In this document: positions 56,542 through 64,000 of the stretch, one piece after another
How the letters are laid out: every line of letters starts with the position of its first letter
Position numbering within the stretch: position 1 is the stretch's first letter
Source of the DNA: Flavobacterium difficile
GTDB taxonomy: Bacteria > Bacteroidota > Bacteroidia > Flavobacteriales > Flavobacteriaceae
Direction: 5' to 3'
Assembly: GCF_011392115.1 (NCBI RefSeq)
Contig: NZ_JAAJBT010000004.1
Location: 221,554 to 285,553 of the forward strand
DNA length: 64,000 bases
The notes under the pieces: model-generated
What the model saw: only the letters and a program-made list of their open reading frames with translations
What the model was told of the DNA's origin: nothing
Database searches by the model: none
Program-made: the position numbers and the translations under genes

Positions 56542-57015
56542 ATGCGCTTTTATTTCAAAAGAAAACTAGGTGTCTATTTGTTAAAAAAAACTATTTTGGA
56601 TAATCATATCAACGCTTCAGAAGAAGATTACTTATACATCCATCAATCACAAATTCCGAATTCGGGAAAAGGATTATTTACGGCAATAAAAATATACAAA
56701 GACGAAGTGATTTCGACATTCAAAGGGAATATAGTATCAAATTTAGAAGCAGAAAGTATTGCCAAATCAGGAAACGATCAATACTTTATCAAGTTATTGG
56801 ATGGTTCTATTTTAGATTCAAATTTAGTGGCTTGTTTTGCAAAATATGCCAATGACGCTACTGGATATAGCAATTCAGAATTCAAAAATAATGCAAAAAT
56901 TGCATTAGACGAAGCAAACAATGTCTGTTTAATTGCACTTAAAAACATCAAATCTGGAGAAGAAATTTTTTGCAGTTACGGAAAATCATATTGGAAAAAA
57001 CACGGAAATAAATGA
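56542..57015 (+). CDS. SET domain protein (putative protein-lysine methyltransferase)
   Basis: This SET-domain protein of about 157 residues should transfer methyl groups from S-adenosylmethionine to lysine. The visible SET motifs are SGKGLFTAIKIYKDEVISTFKG (about 42-63), FAKYANDATGYSNSEFKNNAKI (the NH-x-C-x-P-N region, here ND-A-T-G-Y-S-N, about 100-121) and SGEEIFCSYGKSYWKK (the Y-G catalytic end, about 139-154). There is no pre-SET or post-SET zinc region. I take the ATG at 56542; a GTG at 56539 is also possible. It overlaps the following GNAT gene by four bases (ATGA). Confidence 0.85.
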   Translation: MRFYFKRKLGVYLLKKTILDNHINASEEDYLYIHQSQIPNSGKGLFTAIKIYKDEVISTFKGNIVSNLEAESIAKSGNDQYFIKLLDGSILDSNLVACFAKYANDATGYSNSEFKNNAKIALDEANNVCLIALKNIKSGEEIFCSYGKSYWKKHGNK

Positions 57016-57518
57016 TTACAAAAGCTACTTTAAAAGACGTTACAGAAATTACTAAACTAGTAAATTCAGCTTATCGCGGTGAAACTTCAAAAAAAGGATG
57101 GACCACAGAAGCGAATATTTTAGAGGGTGAACGCATTTCAGAATCGGAACTTACCGAAATACTTTTAAATACTGAAAACACTTTTTTAATCTATCGCGAA
57201 AACAATAAAATTATAGGAACTGTTTTATTAACCAATAAAAAAACAGAATTATATTTAGGAATGTTAACCGTTTCTCCAGAATTACAAAATTCAGGTTTAG
57301 GAAAAAAATTACTGATTGCTGCAGAAGATTTAGCGAATGCCATACCATTACCAAAAATTGTAATGACAGTAATTTCTATTCGTGAAGAACTTATTGCTTG
57401 GTACCAACGTAATGGCTATTTAGACACGGGAAAACGTGAACCTTTCCCAAGTATTTACAACGATGTAGTCCTTCATTCCGAGCCATTAGAATTTTCGATA
57501 TTAGAAAAAGTACTTTAA
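57012..57518 (+). CDS. GNAT family N-acetyltransferase
   Basis: This 168-residue GNAT protein has the canonical fold. It starts ITKATLKDVTEITKLVNSAYRGE, followed by the central strands FLIYRENNKIIGTVLL and YLGMLTVSPELQNSGLGKKLLIAAEDLA. Motif A is Q-N-S-G-L-G-K, the acetyl-CoA pyrophosphate loop, near residue 95. The late motif WYQRNGYLDTGKREPFP is typical of small-molecule or peptide acetyltransferases. Its start codon overlaps the SET gene stop, so the two are translationally coupled. This suggests a modification pair acting on the same target, which is speculative. Confidence 0.88.
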   Translation: MITKATLKDVTEITKLVNSAYRGETSKKGWTTEANILEGERISESELTEILLNTENTFLIYRENNKIIGTVLLTNKKTELYLGMLTVSPELQNSGLGKKLLIAAEDLANAIPLPKIVMTVISIREELIAWYQRNGYLDTGKREPFPSIYNDVVLHSEPLEFSILEKVL

Positions 57519-57685
57519 GTTGAATTTTTCAAAACATACATTTTACATTTAAAAATTAATTTTATTAATATCATAAATCACTGTTTTACAGTGTTTTAAA
57601 ATTAAATTACAAAAAAAAAGTAAACTTTTTTTCCGACCGTAAGTATTAGTTCAAAAAACCGTAAAATCGTATCCTATTTCTTTCT

Positions 57686-57693
57686 TAATTTTG
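57686..57693 (+). promoter_or_regulatory. Probable -7 box of the TIR-like protein gene
   Basis: TAATTTTG matches TAnnTTTG and lies 23 bp before the start codon. The rest of the 198-bp gap upstream is very AT-rich and shows no other feature. Confidence 0.45.
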
Positions 57694-57716
57694 TTTGAAC
57701 TCAAATTTGAAAGATT

Positions 57717-58568
57717 ATGGCAAGAAGAATTTCAACTATTATTTCAGAAAATATTCCTACTGAATTATTGTATTTCAAAGCGGAATTTAATAAAGTATTA
57801 AACCAAAGAATAATTTTAGGTGAAGAACTTTATAACAGACCCATTCATACACTAGCTGGATTAAAAAAGAATAAAGAAGAATTTTTTACATGGAATGCCT
57901 TTAATTCTGATTATTTAGGCAAAGCATTTAACAGAGAGCATAATGAGTATAAGAAATGTTATGACGAATCTATTTCATCTTTTTTTAGTTCATTTACGAT
58001 TCGAAACTCTCCTGTTCAAGACCAGAAAGACTTTAAAGATAAAATAAACAATAAAATAAACAATTTAAAAAAAATACGTTCGAAAATTGATGAGATGAGA
58101 ACTGGCGTATTAAAAAGTGCTGTTTTTAGAAAAAATGAAGTTGAATCGTACAAAACTGAAATTTTTATCGTTCCTGGAAATGATGAAATCGTACTAAATA
58201 AAACGTTGAGTTTTGTGCAAAGTTTAGGACTAAAAGCAATTGTTTTACATGAAAAAAACTCTTCAAATAAAACTGTATTTGAAATCATAGAAGAAAATTC
58301 AAATGTAGGATTTGCTATTATTTTGCATACATCACATCCAACTGTTACACAACAAAATATTTTTTTCGAACATGGTTTTTTAATTGGGAAAATTGGAAGA
58401 AATAAAGTATGCGCTCTAGTTAAAGAAGAAATAGAAAAGCCTAAAGATATTTCAGGTATTTCTTACATAGCAATAGATGAATCCGATTTATGGTGTTATT
58501 CACTTGCAAAAGAATTAAAAACTGCGGGTTGTTATGCTATTGATATGAAAAAATACATTAGCGCGTAA
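57717..58568 (+). CDS. TIR-like (PF10137/CAP12-type) nucleotide-binding protein, putative immune effector
   Basis: The C-terminal 140 residues match the TIR-like family found in CBASS CAP12 and other bacterial defence effectors, some of which cleave NAD+. The segments are EIFIVPGNDE (148-157), LGLKAIVLHEK (170-180), NVGFAIILHTSHP, QQNIFFEHGFLIGKIGRNKVCAL with the presumed catalytic Glu218, and ISGISYIAID. The N-terminal domain (1-145) opens with amphipathic helices, then RIILGEELYNRP and EFFTWNAFNSDYLGKAF, a layout I associate with stand-alone members, and then a coiled coil. No cyclase, sensor or Argonaute gene is adjacent, so the activator is unknown. NADase activity is inferred, not shown. 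A terminator follows. Confidence 0.85.
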   Translation: MARRISTIISENIPTELLYFKAEFNKVLNQRIILGEELYNRPIHTLAGLKKNKEEFFTWNAFNSDYLGKAFNREHNEYKKCYDESISSFFSSFTIRNSPVQDQKDFKDKINNKINNLKKIRSKIDEMRTGVLKSAVFRKNEVESYKTEIFIVPGNDEIVLNKTLSFVQSLGLKAIVLHEKNSSNKTVFEIIEENSNVGFAIILHTSHPTVTQQNIFFEHGFLIGKIGRNKVCALVKEEIEKPKDISGISYIAIDESDLWCYSLAKELKTAGCYAIDMKKYISA

Positions 58569-58579
58569 ATTTTAATATC

Positions 58580-58636
58580 ATGACAATTTTAATCCTGAAA
58601 GTTTTCTGCTGGATCATTAACGCACTATTGTTGTAA
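58580..58636 (+). CDS. Possible 18-residue hydrophobic peptide after the TIR-like gene
   Basis: An ATG at 58580 opens MTILILKVFCWIINALLL, ending at TAA 58634-58636. It is 12 bp after the TIR-like stop and before a strong terminator. The composition is a short membrane helix. It is too short to be sure it is translated, and chance is quite possible in AT-rich DNA. Confidence 0.25.
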   Translation: MTILILKVFCWIINALLL

Positions 58637-58656
58637 AAAGATAATTTGTTAGTTAA

Positions 58657-58695
58657 AAAATGCCTCAAAAGTAATTACTACAATTGAGGCATTTT
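58657..58695. terminator. Bidirectional terminator
   Basis: AAAATGCCTCAA (58657-58668) pairs with TTGAGGCATTTT (58684-58695) around a 15-nt loop, between the TIR-like gene and the convergent FKBP-like gene. Confidence 0.88.
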
Positions 58696-58715
58696 ACTTT
58701 TATCTAAGAGTATGC

Positions 58716-59375
58716 TTAAAAAACATTAAAAAGTTTAAAATTGTATATTAGCGGTGAATAAGCAGGAATTCCAGTTAAACTTCTATCATAATAAGCCACT
58801 GCAGAAGGTAAAAACATTACACCAGCTCCAAAATCATTATACTGATCCACACCAGTTATAGTACCCATTTTGAATTCTGGAAGAATGTTTTGCCAACCTA
58901 AAATTAAATTATTCATAGGTAAATTCACACCTGATGTAGCACTTGTAGTTACTGCAGTAGATTGCGTATTTAAAAGTGATAATTTGTAATATGCTTTTAT
59001 TTGACTTGTTAAGGTTGGCGAAACTCCTACTCCATCTTGCAACTTAATGTAGTATATTTTATGTGGTACACCACCAACATTTACAATTTTTGACAATACA
59101 TTGGCATTCGGAGTCGTTTCATTTGTTCCCCAAATAGAAGTTGGATCTAAACTTGGAACCGTTATATAGTCAACATTTTGATGATCAACACCGCCAGGAT
59201 TATTGACTACTACTAAAGCATGTGTTTTTAGATAATTTTCAATTAAAACAATTTCAGAATTGTATTGTGTTTGTATGTCTCTAATTGGTGGAATTTCAAT
59301 CGGATCATCCTTTTCACAGCTAGCTAAAACACTAATAAACAATATACTCAGCACAATTTTTTTCAATATTTTCAT
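58716..59375 (-). CDS. FKBP-type peptidyl-prolyl isomerase-like lipoprotein
   Basis: This 219-residue lipoprotein has the signal KKIVLSILFISVLASC (lipid on the Cys). The C-terminal half has the FKBP pattern ILGWQNILPEFKMGTITG (compare GW-x-x-x-L), followed by GAGVMFLPSAVAYYDRSLTGIPAYSPLIYNFKLFNVF. This resembles known FKBP-type sequences except that the usual Gly-Tyr pair is changed to AYYDRS. Enzymatic activity is therefore uncertain. The N-terminal half is Asp/Glu-rich, then beta-rich. It lies between the TIR-like gene (convergent) and carB on the same strand and is probably periplasmic at the outer membrane. Confidence 0.78.
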   Translation of the reverse strand: MKILKKIVLSILFISVLASCEKDDPIEIPPIRDIQTQYNSEIVLIENYLKTHALVVVNNPGGVDHQNVDYITVPSLDPTSIWGTNETTPNANVLSKIVNVGGVPHKIYYIKLQDGVGVSPTLTSQIKAYYKLSLLNTQSTAVTTSATSGVNLPMNNLILGWQNILPEFKMGTITGVDQYNDFGAGVMFLPSAVAYYDRSLTGIPAYSPLIYNFKLFNVF

Positions 59376-59394
59376 CTTTTTATCTTTTTAATGG

Positions 59395-62250
59395 TTACTT
59401 GGTTAAATACATCTTTCTTCTTGAATATAAATCATAAAACTGATCGTCTTTTAAATCGTCTATAAACAAAATACTTTCTCCAGTACTCTTCATTTCTGGC
59501 CCTAATGCTTTATTCACATTTGGAAATTTACTAAAAGAGAAAACAGGTTGTTTAATTGCATACCCATTTAATTTTGGTTCAAAAGTAAAATCAGTAACTT
59601 TATTGTGACCTAACATAACTTTCGTAGCATAGTTTACATAAGGTTCACCATAGGCTTTTGCAATAAATGGCACTGTACGAGAAGCTCTCGGATTCGCCTC
59701 AATAATATAAACAATATCGTCTTTTATGGCAAATTGAATGTTAATCAATCCAACTGTTTTTAAAGCAATAGCAATTTTTTGAGTATGATCTTTAATTTGT
59801 TGCATTACAAATTCACCTAAATTAAACGGTGGTAAAGTTGCATTACTATCTCCAGAATGCACCCCACAAGGCTCAATATGCTCCATAATTCCGATAATGT
59901 AAACATTTCCGTCGGCGTCACAAATTGCATCTGCTTCGGCTTCAATCGCACCATCTAAATAATGATCTAGCAATAATTTATTTCCTGGAATCGATTTTAA
60001 CAAATCAATTACATGTTCTTCTAATTCTTGTTTATTAATTACGATTTTCATTCCTTGTCCACCCAAAACATAAGAAGGACGCACTAATAATGGAAAATCT
60101 AATGAATCTGCTAATTGTGATGCTTCTTCAGCACTTTCTGCAATTCCAAATTTAGGAAAAGGGATATTTAAATCGGTTAATAATTCTGAAAATCTACCTC
60201 TATCTTCTGCTAAATCTAATGCATCAAAAGAAGTTCCTAAGATTTTTATGCCATATTTAGATAATTTCTCCGCTAATTTTAAAGCCGTTTGTCCACCCAA
60301 CTGCACGATGACACCTTCTGGTTTTTCATGTTGAATGATGTCATAAATATGTTCCCAAAATACAGGTTCGAAATACAATTTATCAGCTGTATCGAAATCT
60401 GTAGAAACCGTTTCTGGATTACAGTTAATCATAATGGTTTCATAGCCACATTCTTTTGCTGCTAAAACACCGTGAACACAAGAATAATCAAACTCAATTC
60501 CTTGTCCAATTCTATTCGGTCCAGAACCTAAAACTACAACTTTTTTCTTATCTGTAACAATACTTTCATTATGAACATATCTGGTACCATCTGCTTTTTC
60601 AATCTCGGCTTCAAAAGTCGAATAATAATATGGCGTTTGTGCTTTAAATTCTGCCGCACAAGTATCTACTAACTTGTACACACGTTGAATATTCATTTCA
60701 TCTCTTAATTGATGAACTTGACTTTCTAAACAACCCATCATATGAGCAATTTGACGGTCTCCATACCCTTTTTGTTTGGCCTCTAACAATAATTCTTTTG
60801 GTAAAGAATCAATTTTATATTTCGAAATTTCTTTCTCTAAGTGGAATAATTCTTCATATTGTTTTAAAAACCACATGTCGATTTTTGTAATTTCATGAAT
60901 TCTGCTTAATGGAATTCCCATTGCAATAGCGTCATAAATAACAAAAACTCTATCCCAACTTGCATGAGTTAATTTATCAATAATTTGCTCATAATTGGTA
61001 TAACCTTTTCCGTCAGCTCCTAACCCATTTCTTTTGATTTCTAAAGATTGAGTGGCTTTGTGTAAAGCTTCTTGGAATGAACGTCCTATTCCCATAACTT
61101 CACCAACAGATTTCATTTGAAGCCCCAAAGTTCTGTCTGCACCTTCAAATTTATCGAAATTCCAACGAGGTATTTTTACAATTACATAATCTAAAGTTGG
61201 CTCAAATAAAGCAGAAGTCGATTTTGTAATTTGATTTTGTAATTCATCTAAGTTATACCCTAAAGCTAATTTCGAAGCGATTTTAGCAATCGGATAACCA
61301 GTTGCTTTCGAAGCTAAAGCCGATGAACGAGACACACGAGGGTTGATTTCTATCGCTACAATATCTTCTTTTTCATCAGGTGAAACTGCGAATTGTACGT
61401 TACAACCTCCTGCAAAATTTCCGATAGAACGCATCATTAAAATGGCCATATCACGCATTTTTTGGAATGTGGTGTCCGATAAAGTCATTGCTGGGGCAAC
61501 TGTTATCGAATCTCCAGTATGAATTCCCATTGGATCCATATTTTCAATCGTACAAATAATTACAACGTTATCATTACTGTCACGTAATAATTCTAATTCG
61601 TATTCTTTCCAACCCATTAAGGCTTTGTCAATTAAAACTTCATGTATTGGAGAAGCTTCTAAACCATAAGTTAAAGCGGCATCAAAATCTTCTTTTTTAT
61701 AAATAATTGCTGCTCCAGTTCCACCCAAAGTAAACGAAGGTCGAATTACTAGAGGAAAACCAAATTCTTGTTCAATTTCTTTTCCTTTTAAGAAAGAATT
61801 TGCCGTTTTAGCGGGCGCTTGAGGAATTCCTATTTTATTTAGTAAGTTTTTAAATTGTTCTCTATCTTCAGTGATATTAATCGCATTAATATCTACACCA
61901 ATTAATCTTACATTAAAATCTTTCCAAATTCCTTTTTCATCAGCTTCAATACACAAGTTTAAGGCTGTTTGCCCACCCATTGTTGGTAAAACAGCGTCAA
62001 TTTGAGGATGAGCTTTAAGAATTTCTATAATAGATTTTGTAGTAAGTGGTTTCAAATATACATGATCCGCCATAGTTGGATCTGTCATAATAGTTGCAGG
62101 GTTAGAATTGATAAGAATTACTTCAATTCCTTCTTCTTTTAGAGATCGAGCGGATTGAGATCCAGCATAATCAAATTCACAGGCTTGTCCGATTACAATT
62201 GGTCCTGAACCAATGATTAATACCGATTTAATTGAGTTGTCTTTAGGCAT
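59395..62250 (-). CDS. carB: Carbamoyl-phosphate synthase large subunit
   Basis: This enzyme makes carbamoyl phosphate from ammonia, bicarbonate and ATP for arginine and pyrimidine synthesis. Both ATP-grasp halves are present: the first opens VLIIGSGPIVIGQACEFDYAGSQSARSLKEEG, and the second VVVLGSGPNRIGQGIEFDYSCVHGVLAAKECGYE. The protein is 951 residues instead of about 1070. It ends ILFIDDLKDDQFYDLYSRRKMYLTK, without the C-terminal MGS-like allosteric domain. I take this to be normal for Flavobacteriaceae, not a truncation. The glutaminase subunit gene carA is not in the window. A TATATTTG box on the minus strand is at 62282-62289. Confidence 0.96.
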   Translation of the reverse strand: MPKDNSIKSVLIIGSGPIVIGQACEFDYAGSQSARSLKEEGIEVILINSNPATIMTDPTMADHVYLKPLTTKSIIEILKAHPQIDAVLPTMGGQTALNLCIEADEKGIWKDFNVRLIGVDINAINITEDREQFKNLLNKIGIPQAPAKTANSFLKGKEIEQEFGFPLVIRPSFTLGGTGAAIIYKKEDFDAALTYGLEASPIHEVLIDKALMGWKEYELELLRDSNDNVVIICTIENMDPMGIHTGDSITVAPAMTLSDTTFQKMRDMAILMMRSIGNFAGGCNVQFAVSPDEKEDIVAIEINPRVSRSSALASKATGYPIAKIASKLALGYNLDELQNQITKSTSALFEPTLDYVIVKIPRWNFDKFEGADRTLGLQMKSVGEVMGIGRSFQEALHKATQSLEIKRNGLGADGKGYTNYEQIIDKLTHASWDRVFVIYDAIAMGIPLSRIHEITKIDMWFLKQYEELFHLEKEISKYKIDSLPKELLLEAKQKGYGDRQIAHMMGCLESQVHQLRDEMNIQRVYKLVDTCAAEFKAQTPYYYSTFEAEIEKADGTRYVHNESIVTDKKKVVVLGSGPNRIGQGIEFDYSCVHGVLAAKECGYETIMINCNPETVSTDFDTADKLYFEPVFWEHIYDIIQHEKPEGVIVQLGGQTALKLAEKLSKYGIKILGTSFDALDLAEDRGRFSELLTDLNIPFPKFGIAESAEEASQLADSLDFPLLVRPSYVLGGQGMKIVINKQELEEHVIDLLKSIPGNKLLLDHYLDGAIEAEADAICDADGNVYIIGIMEHIEPCGVHSGDSNATLPPFNLGEFVMQQIKDHTQKIAIALKTVGLINIQFAIKDDIVYIIEANPRASRTVPFIAKAYGEPYVNYATKVMLGHNKVTDFTFEPKLNGYAIKQPVFSFSKFPNVNKALGPEMKSTGESILFIDDLKDDQFYDLYSRRKMYLTK

Positions 62251-62290
62251 CTTGTTGAGTTGTTGTGGGTTGTAGTTTTTTCAAATATAT

Positions 62291-62323
62291 AAAAAAAGGT
62301 GCTACTATATAAATAGTAACACC
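62291..62323 (-). terminator. Terminator of rpmH
   Basis: On the minus strand GGTG-T-TACTAT and ATAGTA-G-CACC pair with one mismatch, followed by a T-tract, 25 bases past the rpmH stop. Confidence 0.8.
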
Positions 62324-62348
62324 CTGATATTTTGTTTAAATAAAAACA

Positions 62349-62510
62349 TTATTTTTTATGTCTTGGTTCGCAAGATACAGTCAATTTATGTCTTCCTTTA
62401 GCTCTACGACGAGCAAGCACTTTTCTTCCGTTAGGAGATGACATTCTGTCCATGAAACCGTGCTTATTTCTTCTTTTTCTCTTTGATGGTTGAAACGTTC
62501 TCTTACTCAT
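62349..62510 (-). CDS. rpmH: 50S ribosomal protein L34
   Basis: This short gene (53 codons, ATG at 62510) encodes [25 protein letters not shown]..., the L34 signature, with the rest [26 protein letters not shown]. The 7-residue tail is an extension after the usual [13 protein letters not shown] end and is typical of Bacteroidetes L34. It sits next to carB rather than rnpA/dnaA, which is the usual neighbourhood in many other phyla. It has its own promoter and terminator. Confidence 0.97.
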   Translation of the reverse strand: MSKRTFQPSKRKRRNKHGFMDRMSSPNGRKVLARRRAKGRHKLTVSCEPRHKK

Positions 62511-62570
62511 TGCTAGTATTTTTAAATTCTATATAATTCTTTAATAAAATGGCTTTCTTTAAACCGAGTG

Positions 62571-62600
62571 CAAATATACAAAGACTTTTTTCAAATACAA
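62571..62600 (-). promoter_or_regulatory. Promoter of rpmH
   Basis: On the minus strand TTG (complement of 62598-62600) and TATATTTG (complement of 62571-62578) are 19 bp apart. The -7 box is 60 bp upstream of the start codon, leaving a leader of about 50 nt. Confidence 0.7.
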
Positions 62601-62634
62601 ATACTTTTTTAAAAATATTTTTAATAGATTTTAT

Positions 62635-62642
62635 TACCTTTG
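62635..62642 (+). promoter_or_regulatory. Probable -7 box of the TPR membrane protein gene
   Basis: TACCTTTG matches TAnnTTTG and lies 18 bp before the ATG at 62661. It also argues against the upstream in-frame TTG at 62640, which would overlap the box. Confidence 0.5.
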
Positions 62643-62660
62643 CAAACTAAACTATTAATC

Positions 62661-63176
62661 ATGTTCAATAAAAACATAAAACTAATTGTCGCTGCAAGTA
62701 TTGTTGCATTTGCCATTTATCAATTTACAGAAGGAAATATCGGAAATGGTATATTCTTGCTATTAATAGCTGCTATTTTTATCTTTTTTTACTTTAAAAA
62801 TGAGTTGATTATTTTAGCTTTTTTACAATTAAGAAAGCAAAATTTTGAAGGAGCTAAAAAATATTTAGACAAAATTACTAATCCGGAATCAGCATTAGTA
62901 AAAAAACAACAAGGTTATTTTAACTACTTAAACGGATTAATGGTGTCTCAAACCAATTTAAATCAGGCTGAGAAGTATTTCAGAAAAGCCATTGAATTAG
63001 GTTTGAGCATGGATCAAGATTTAGCCCTAGCCAAATTACAATTAGCAGGAATTGCCGCTTCAAAAAGAAGAAAAATTGAAGCTGAAAAATTATTAGGTGA
63101 AGCAAAAAAATTAGATAAACACAATATGTTGAAAGATCAAATCGTAATGATGAAGCAGCAATTGAAAAGAATTTAA
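62661..63176 (+). CDS. Membrane-anchored TPR protein
   Basis: I start this at the ATG at 62661 (171 residues) because the TTG at 62640 overlaps the promoter box. Two hydrophobic segments occupy residues 5-47 (LIVAASIVAFAIYQFTEG, then GIFLLLIAAIFIFFYFKNELIILAFLQL). The rest reads as two or three TPR-like repeats (QNFEGAKKYLDKITNP, LNQAEKYFRKAIELGLSMDQDLALAKLQLAGIA, RRKIEAEKLLGEAKKLDKHN). The soluble part is predicted to be cytoplasmic. The function is unknown; it could be a scaffold. Confidence 0.82.
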   Translation: MFNKNIKLIVAASIVAFAIYQFTEGNIGNGIFLLLIAAIFIFFYFKNELIILAFLQLRKQNFEGAKKYLDKITNPESALVKKQQGYFNYLNGLMVSQTNLNQAEKYFRKAIELGLSMDQDLALAKLQLAGIAASKRRKIEAEKLLGEAKKLDKHNMLKDQIVMMKQQLKRI

Positions 63177-63182
63177 TACATT

Positions 63183-63210
63183 AAGAGTCTCAAATGAGAC
63201 TCTTTTTTTT
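63183..63210 (+). terminator. Terminator after the TPR membrane protein gene
   Basis: AAGAGTCTC, loop AAAT, GAGACTCTT and a T-tract; a perfect 9-bp stem. Confidence 0.92.
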
Positions 63211-64000
63211 CTTTATTTTAAAAAATATATTTTTCTTATCACTAAAAACAGATGCGAAATTCATTCTTTAATAACTTATTTTATACTCTGAAAATAAAAT
63301 AATTCCTTACTTCATCTAATCTTTAAGATTTAATACGCGCAAATTTTTATTTCTACACAGTATTTTAAGTACTTAATGATCCAATCATATCCTTTTCTAC
63401 AAAATACATTTAATTCATATACAATTTTCAAATCAAAAAATAATACTCAAAACATAATTTCTTTATTTAAAAATTCAAAAAATAAAACTAATAAAATTAT
63501 ACAATTGTAAAACTTTAAAAAAACACAAAAATAAATTCAGAATCAAATTAAATATTACCAAAACCAAATCACCCAAAACAAATCAAAACAATTTCAAATA
63601 ACCTTTTTTCATTTTAGGAAATAAAATTACTTAACAAAAACAATTCAAAACACCAATTAATTTCCTAAAAAACAATAAAAATAGATCCAAAAACATAAAT
63701 AGTGTCTGAATTAAAATATTTATAAGTAAAAAAATTATTTAACATCTAGACTTAATTGAGCGTTCCTCGTTAGAGAAGTATTCATTATACCACACGTTAA
63801 TTTTACAACGAGGTCGTATGTTACGTTCTATCTTTTATTTTGTTGAAGGCGTTTGGTGTTTAGATAGGTAAAATAGGACAACAACAAAAAAAAGGATGCC
63901 ACTTCACCCACTAACGCGAAGGATTTCAGAAGGAGTTTACTGCAATAAACTCATAAAGAATCTGATTCAAGTTCAGATTAAAAAAAATGTCCCGTTGGGA
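63211..64000. other. Gene-free terminal stretch
   Basis: No supported gene is seen in these 790 bases. Bases 63211-63740 are extremely AT-rich. Bases 63741-64000 have more G and C and carry possible hairpins: CCTCGTT/AACGAGG (63764-63817), GAGTTTA/TAAACTC (63933-63952) and a TCTGA/TTCAGA stem near 63962-63980. The last bases read on the minus strand as TCCC-AAC-GGGA-C then T8, a terminator-like end for a gene beyond the window. A structured RNA or repeat remnant is possible. Confidence 0.4.

Noticed and set aside
57717..58568. Complete CBASS or Thoeris operon
   Set aside because: The TIR-like protein is alone; no nucleotidyltransferase, ThsA-like sensor or Cap2/Cap3 gene is in the flanks.
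62511..64000. Replication origin near rpmH
   Set aside because: rpmH is often next to dnaA and oriC in other phyla, but I see no dnaA, no cluster of TTATCCACA boxes and no related genes here.
63741..64000. tmRNA, RNase P RNA or SRP RNA
   Set aside because: No conserved core of these RNAs (for example the tmRNA tRNA-like ends or the SRP tetraloop region) could be recognised in the visible bases.

Overview
The window is AT-rich, densely coded and free of phage or insertion-sequence genes. It looks like the chromosome of a member of the Flavobacteriaceae, most likely Flavobacterium or a close relative. Supporting signs are TonB-type receptors with CarboxypepD_reg-like N-termini, secreted proteins with MKK...FAQ signal peptides, DUF4199/DUF4834/YfhO/DUF2971 families, a carbamoyl-phosphate synthase large subunit without the C-terminal MGS domain, and promoters of the form TTG-N17-20-TAnnTTTG with few Shine-Dalgarno sequences.

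Layout. 1-4.2 kb: the 3' part of dnaX, interrupted by an A-run frameshift, then an acyl-CoA carboxylase carboxyltransferase subunit and an unknown secreted protein. 4.4-17.3 kb: M1 aminopeptidase, menE with a CPBP protease, an ArsC-like reductase, outer-membrane barrel proteins, a YpfJ-type zinc peptidase, three tRNAs (Arg, Pro, Ser; minus strand), a thiolase and an NlpC/P60 hydrolase. 17.3-30.8 kb: kup, pheT, gyrB, asnB, a Gre-like protein and outer-membrane proteins. 30.9-41.2 kb: a 1003-residue TPR protein beside a plug-poor TonB-type barrel, ftsE, DUF4199 plus a GT2 glycosyltransferase, a frameshifted ORF6N gene, a phosphosugar mutase, an MsbA-type ABC exporter and DUF2971. 41.3-53.3 kb: an EF-hand-like lipoprotein, a TonB receptor, an M23 peptidase, a secreted His/Gly/Asn-rich protein behind a candidate sigma-54 promoter, then envelope-polysaccharide genes (flippase, GT4, YfhO) and DUF4834. 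53.4-58.6 kb: a small accessory-looking stretch with an outer-membrane protein, two GNAT proteins, ybaB, a SET-domain protein and a lone TIR-like immune-effector-type protein. 58.7-63.2 kb: an FKBP-like lipoprotein, carB, rpmH and a TPR membrane protein. The last 0.8 kb has no gene.

How the genes work together. Most of the content is housekeeping (replication, translation, nucleotide, amino-acid and menaquinone metabolism) mixed with cell-envelope export, import and remodelling. The parts most worth a second look are: (1) the dnaX A-run with a canonical A AAA AAG slippery heptamer in the zero frame; (2) the stand-alone TIR-like protein; (3) the ORF6N gene, which carries a perfect operator-like palindrome inside its coding region and related half-copies upstream; (4) two 110-120 bp elements with matching terminal inverted repeats; and (5) the -24/-12-type promoter. 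I did not find a clearly new multi-gene system. All functional calls rest on recognising motifs and family patterns by eye; no database search was possible.
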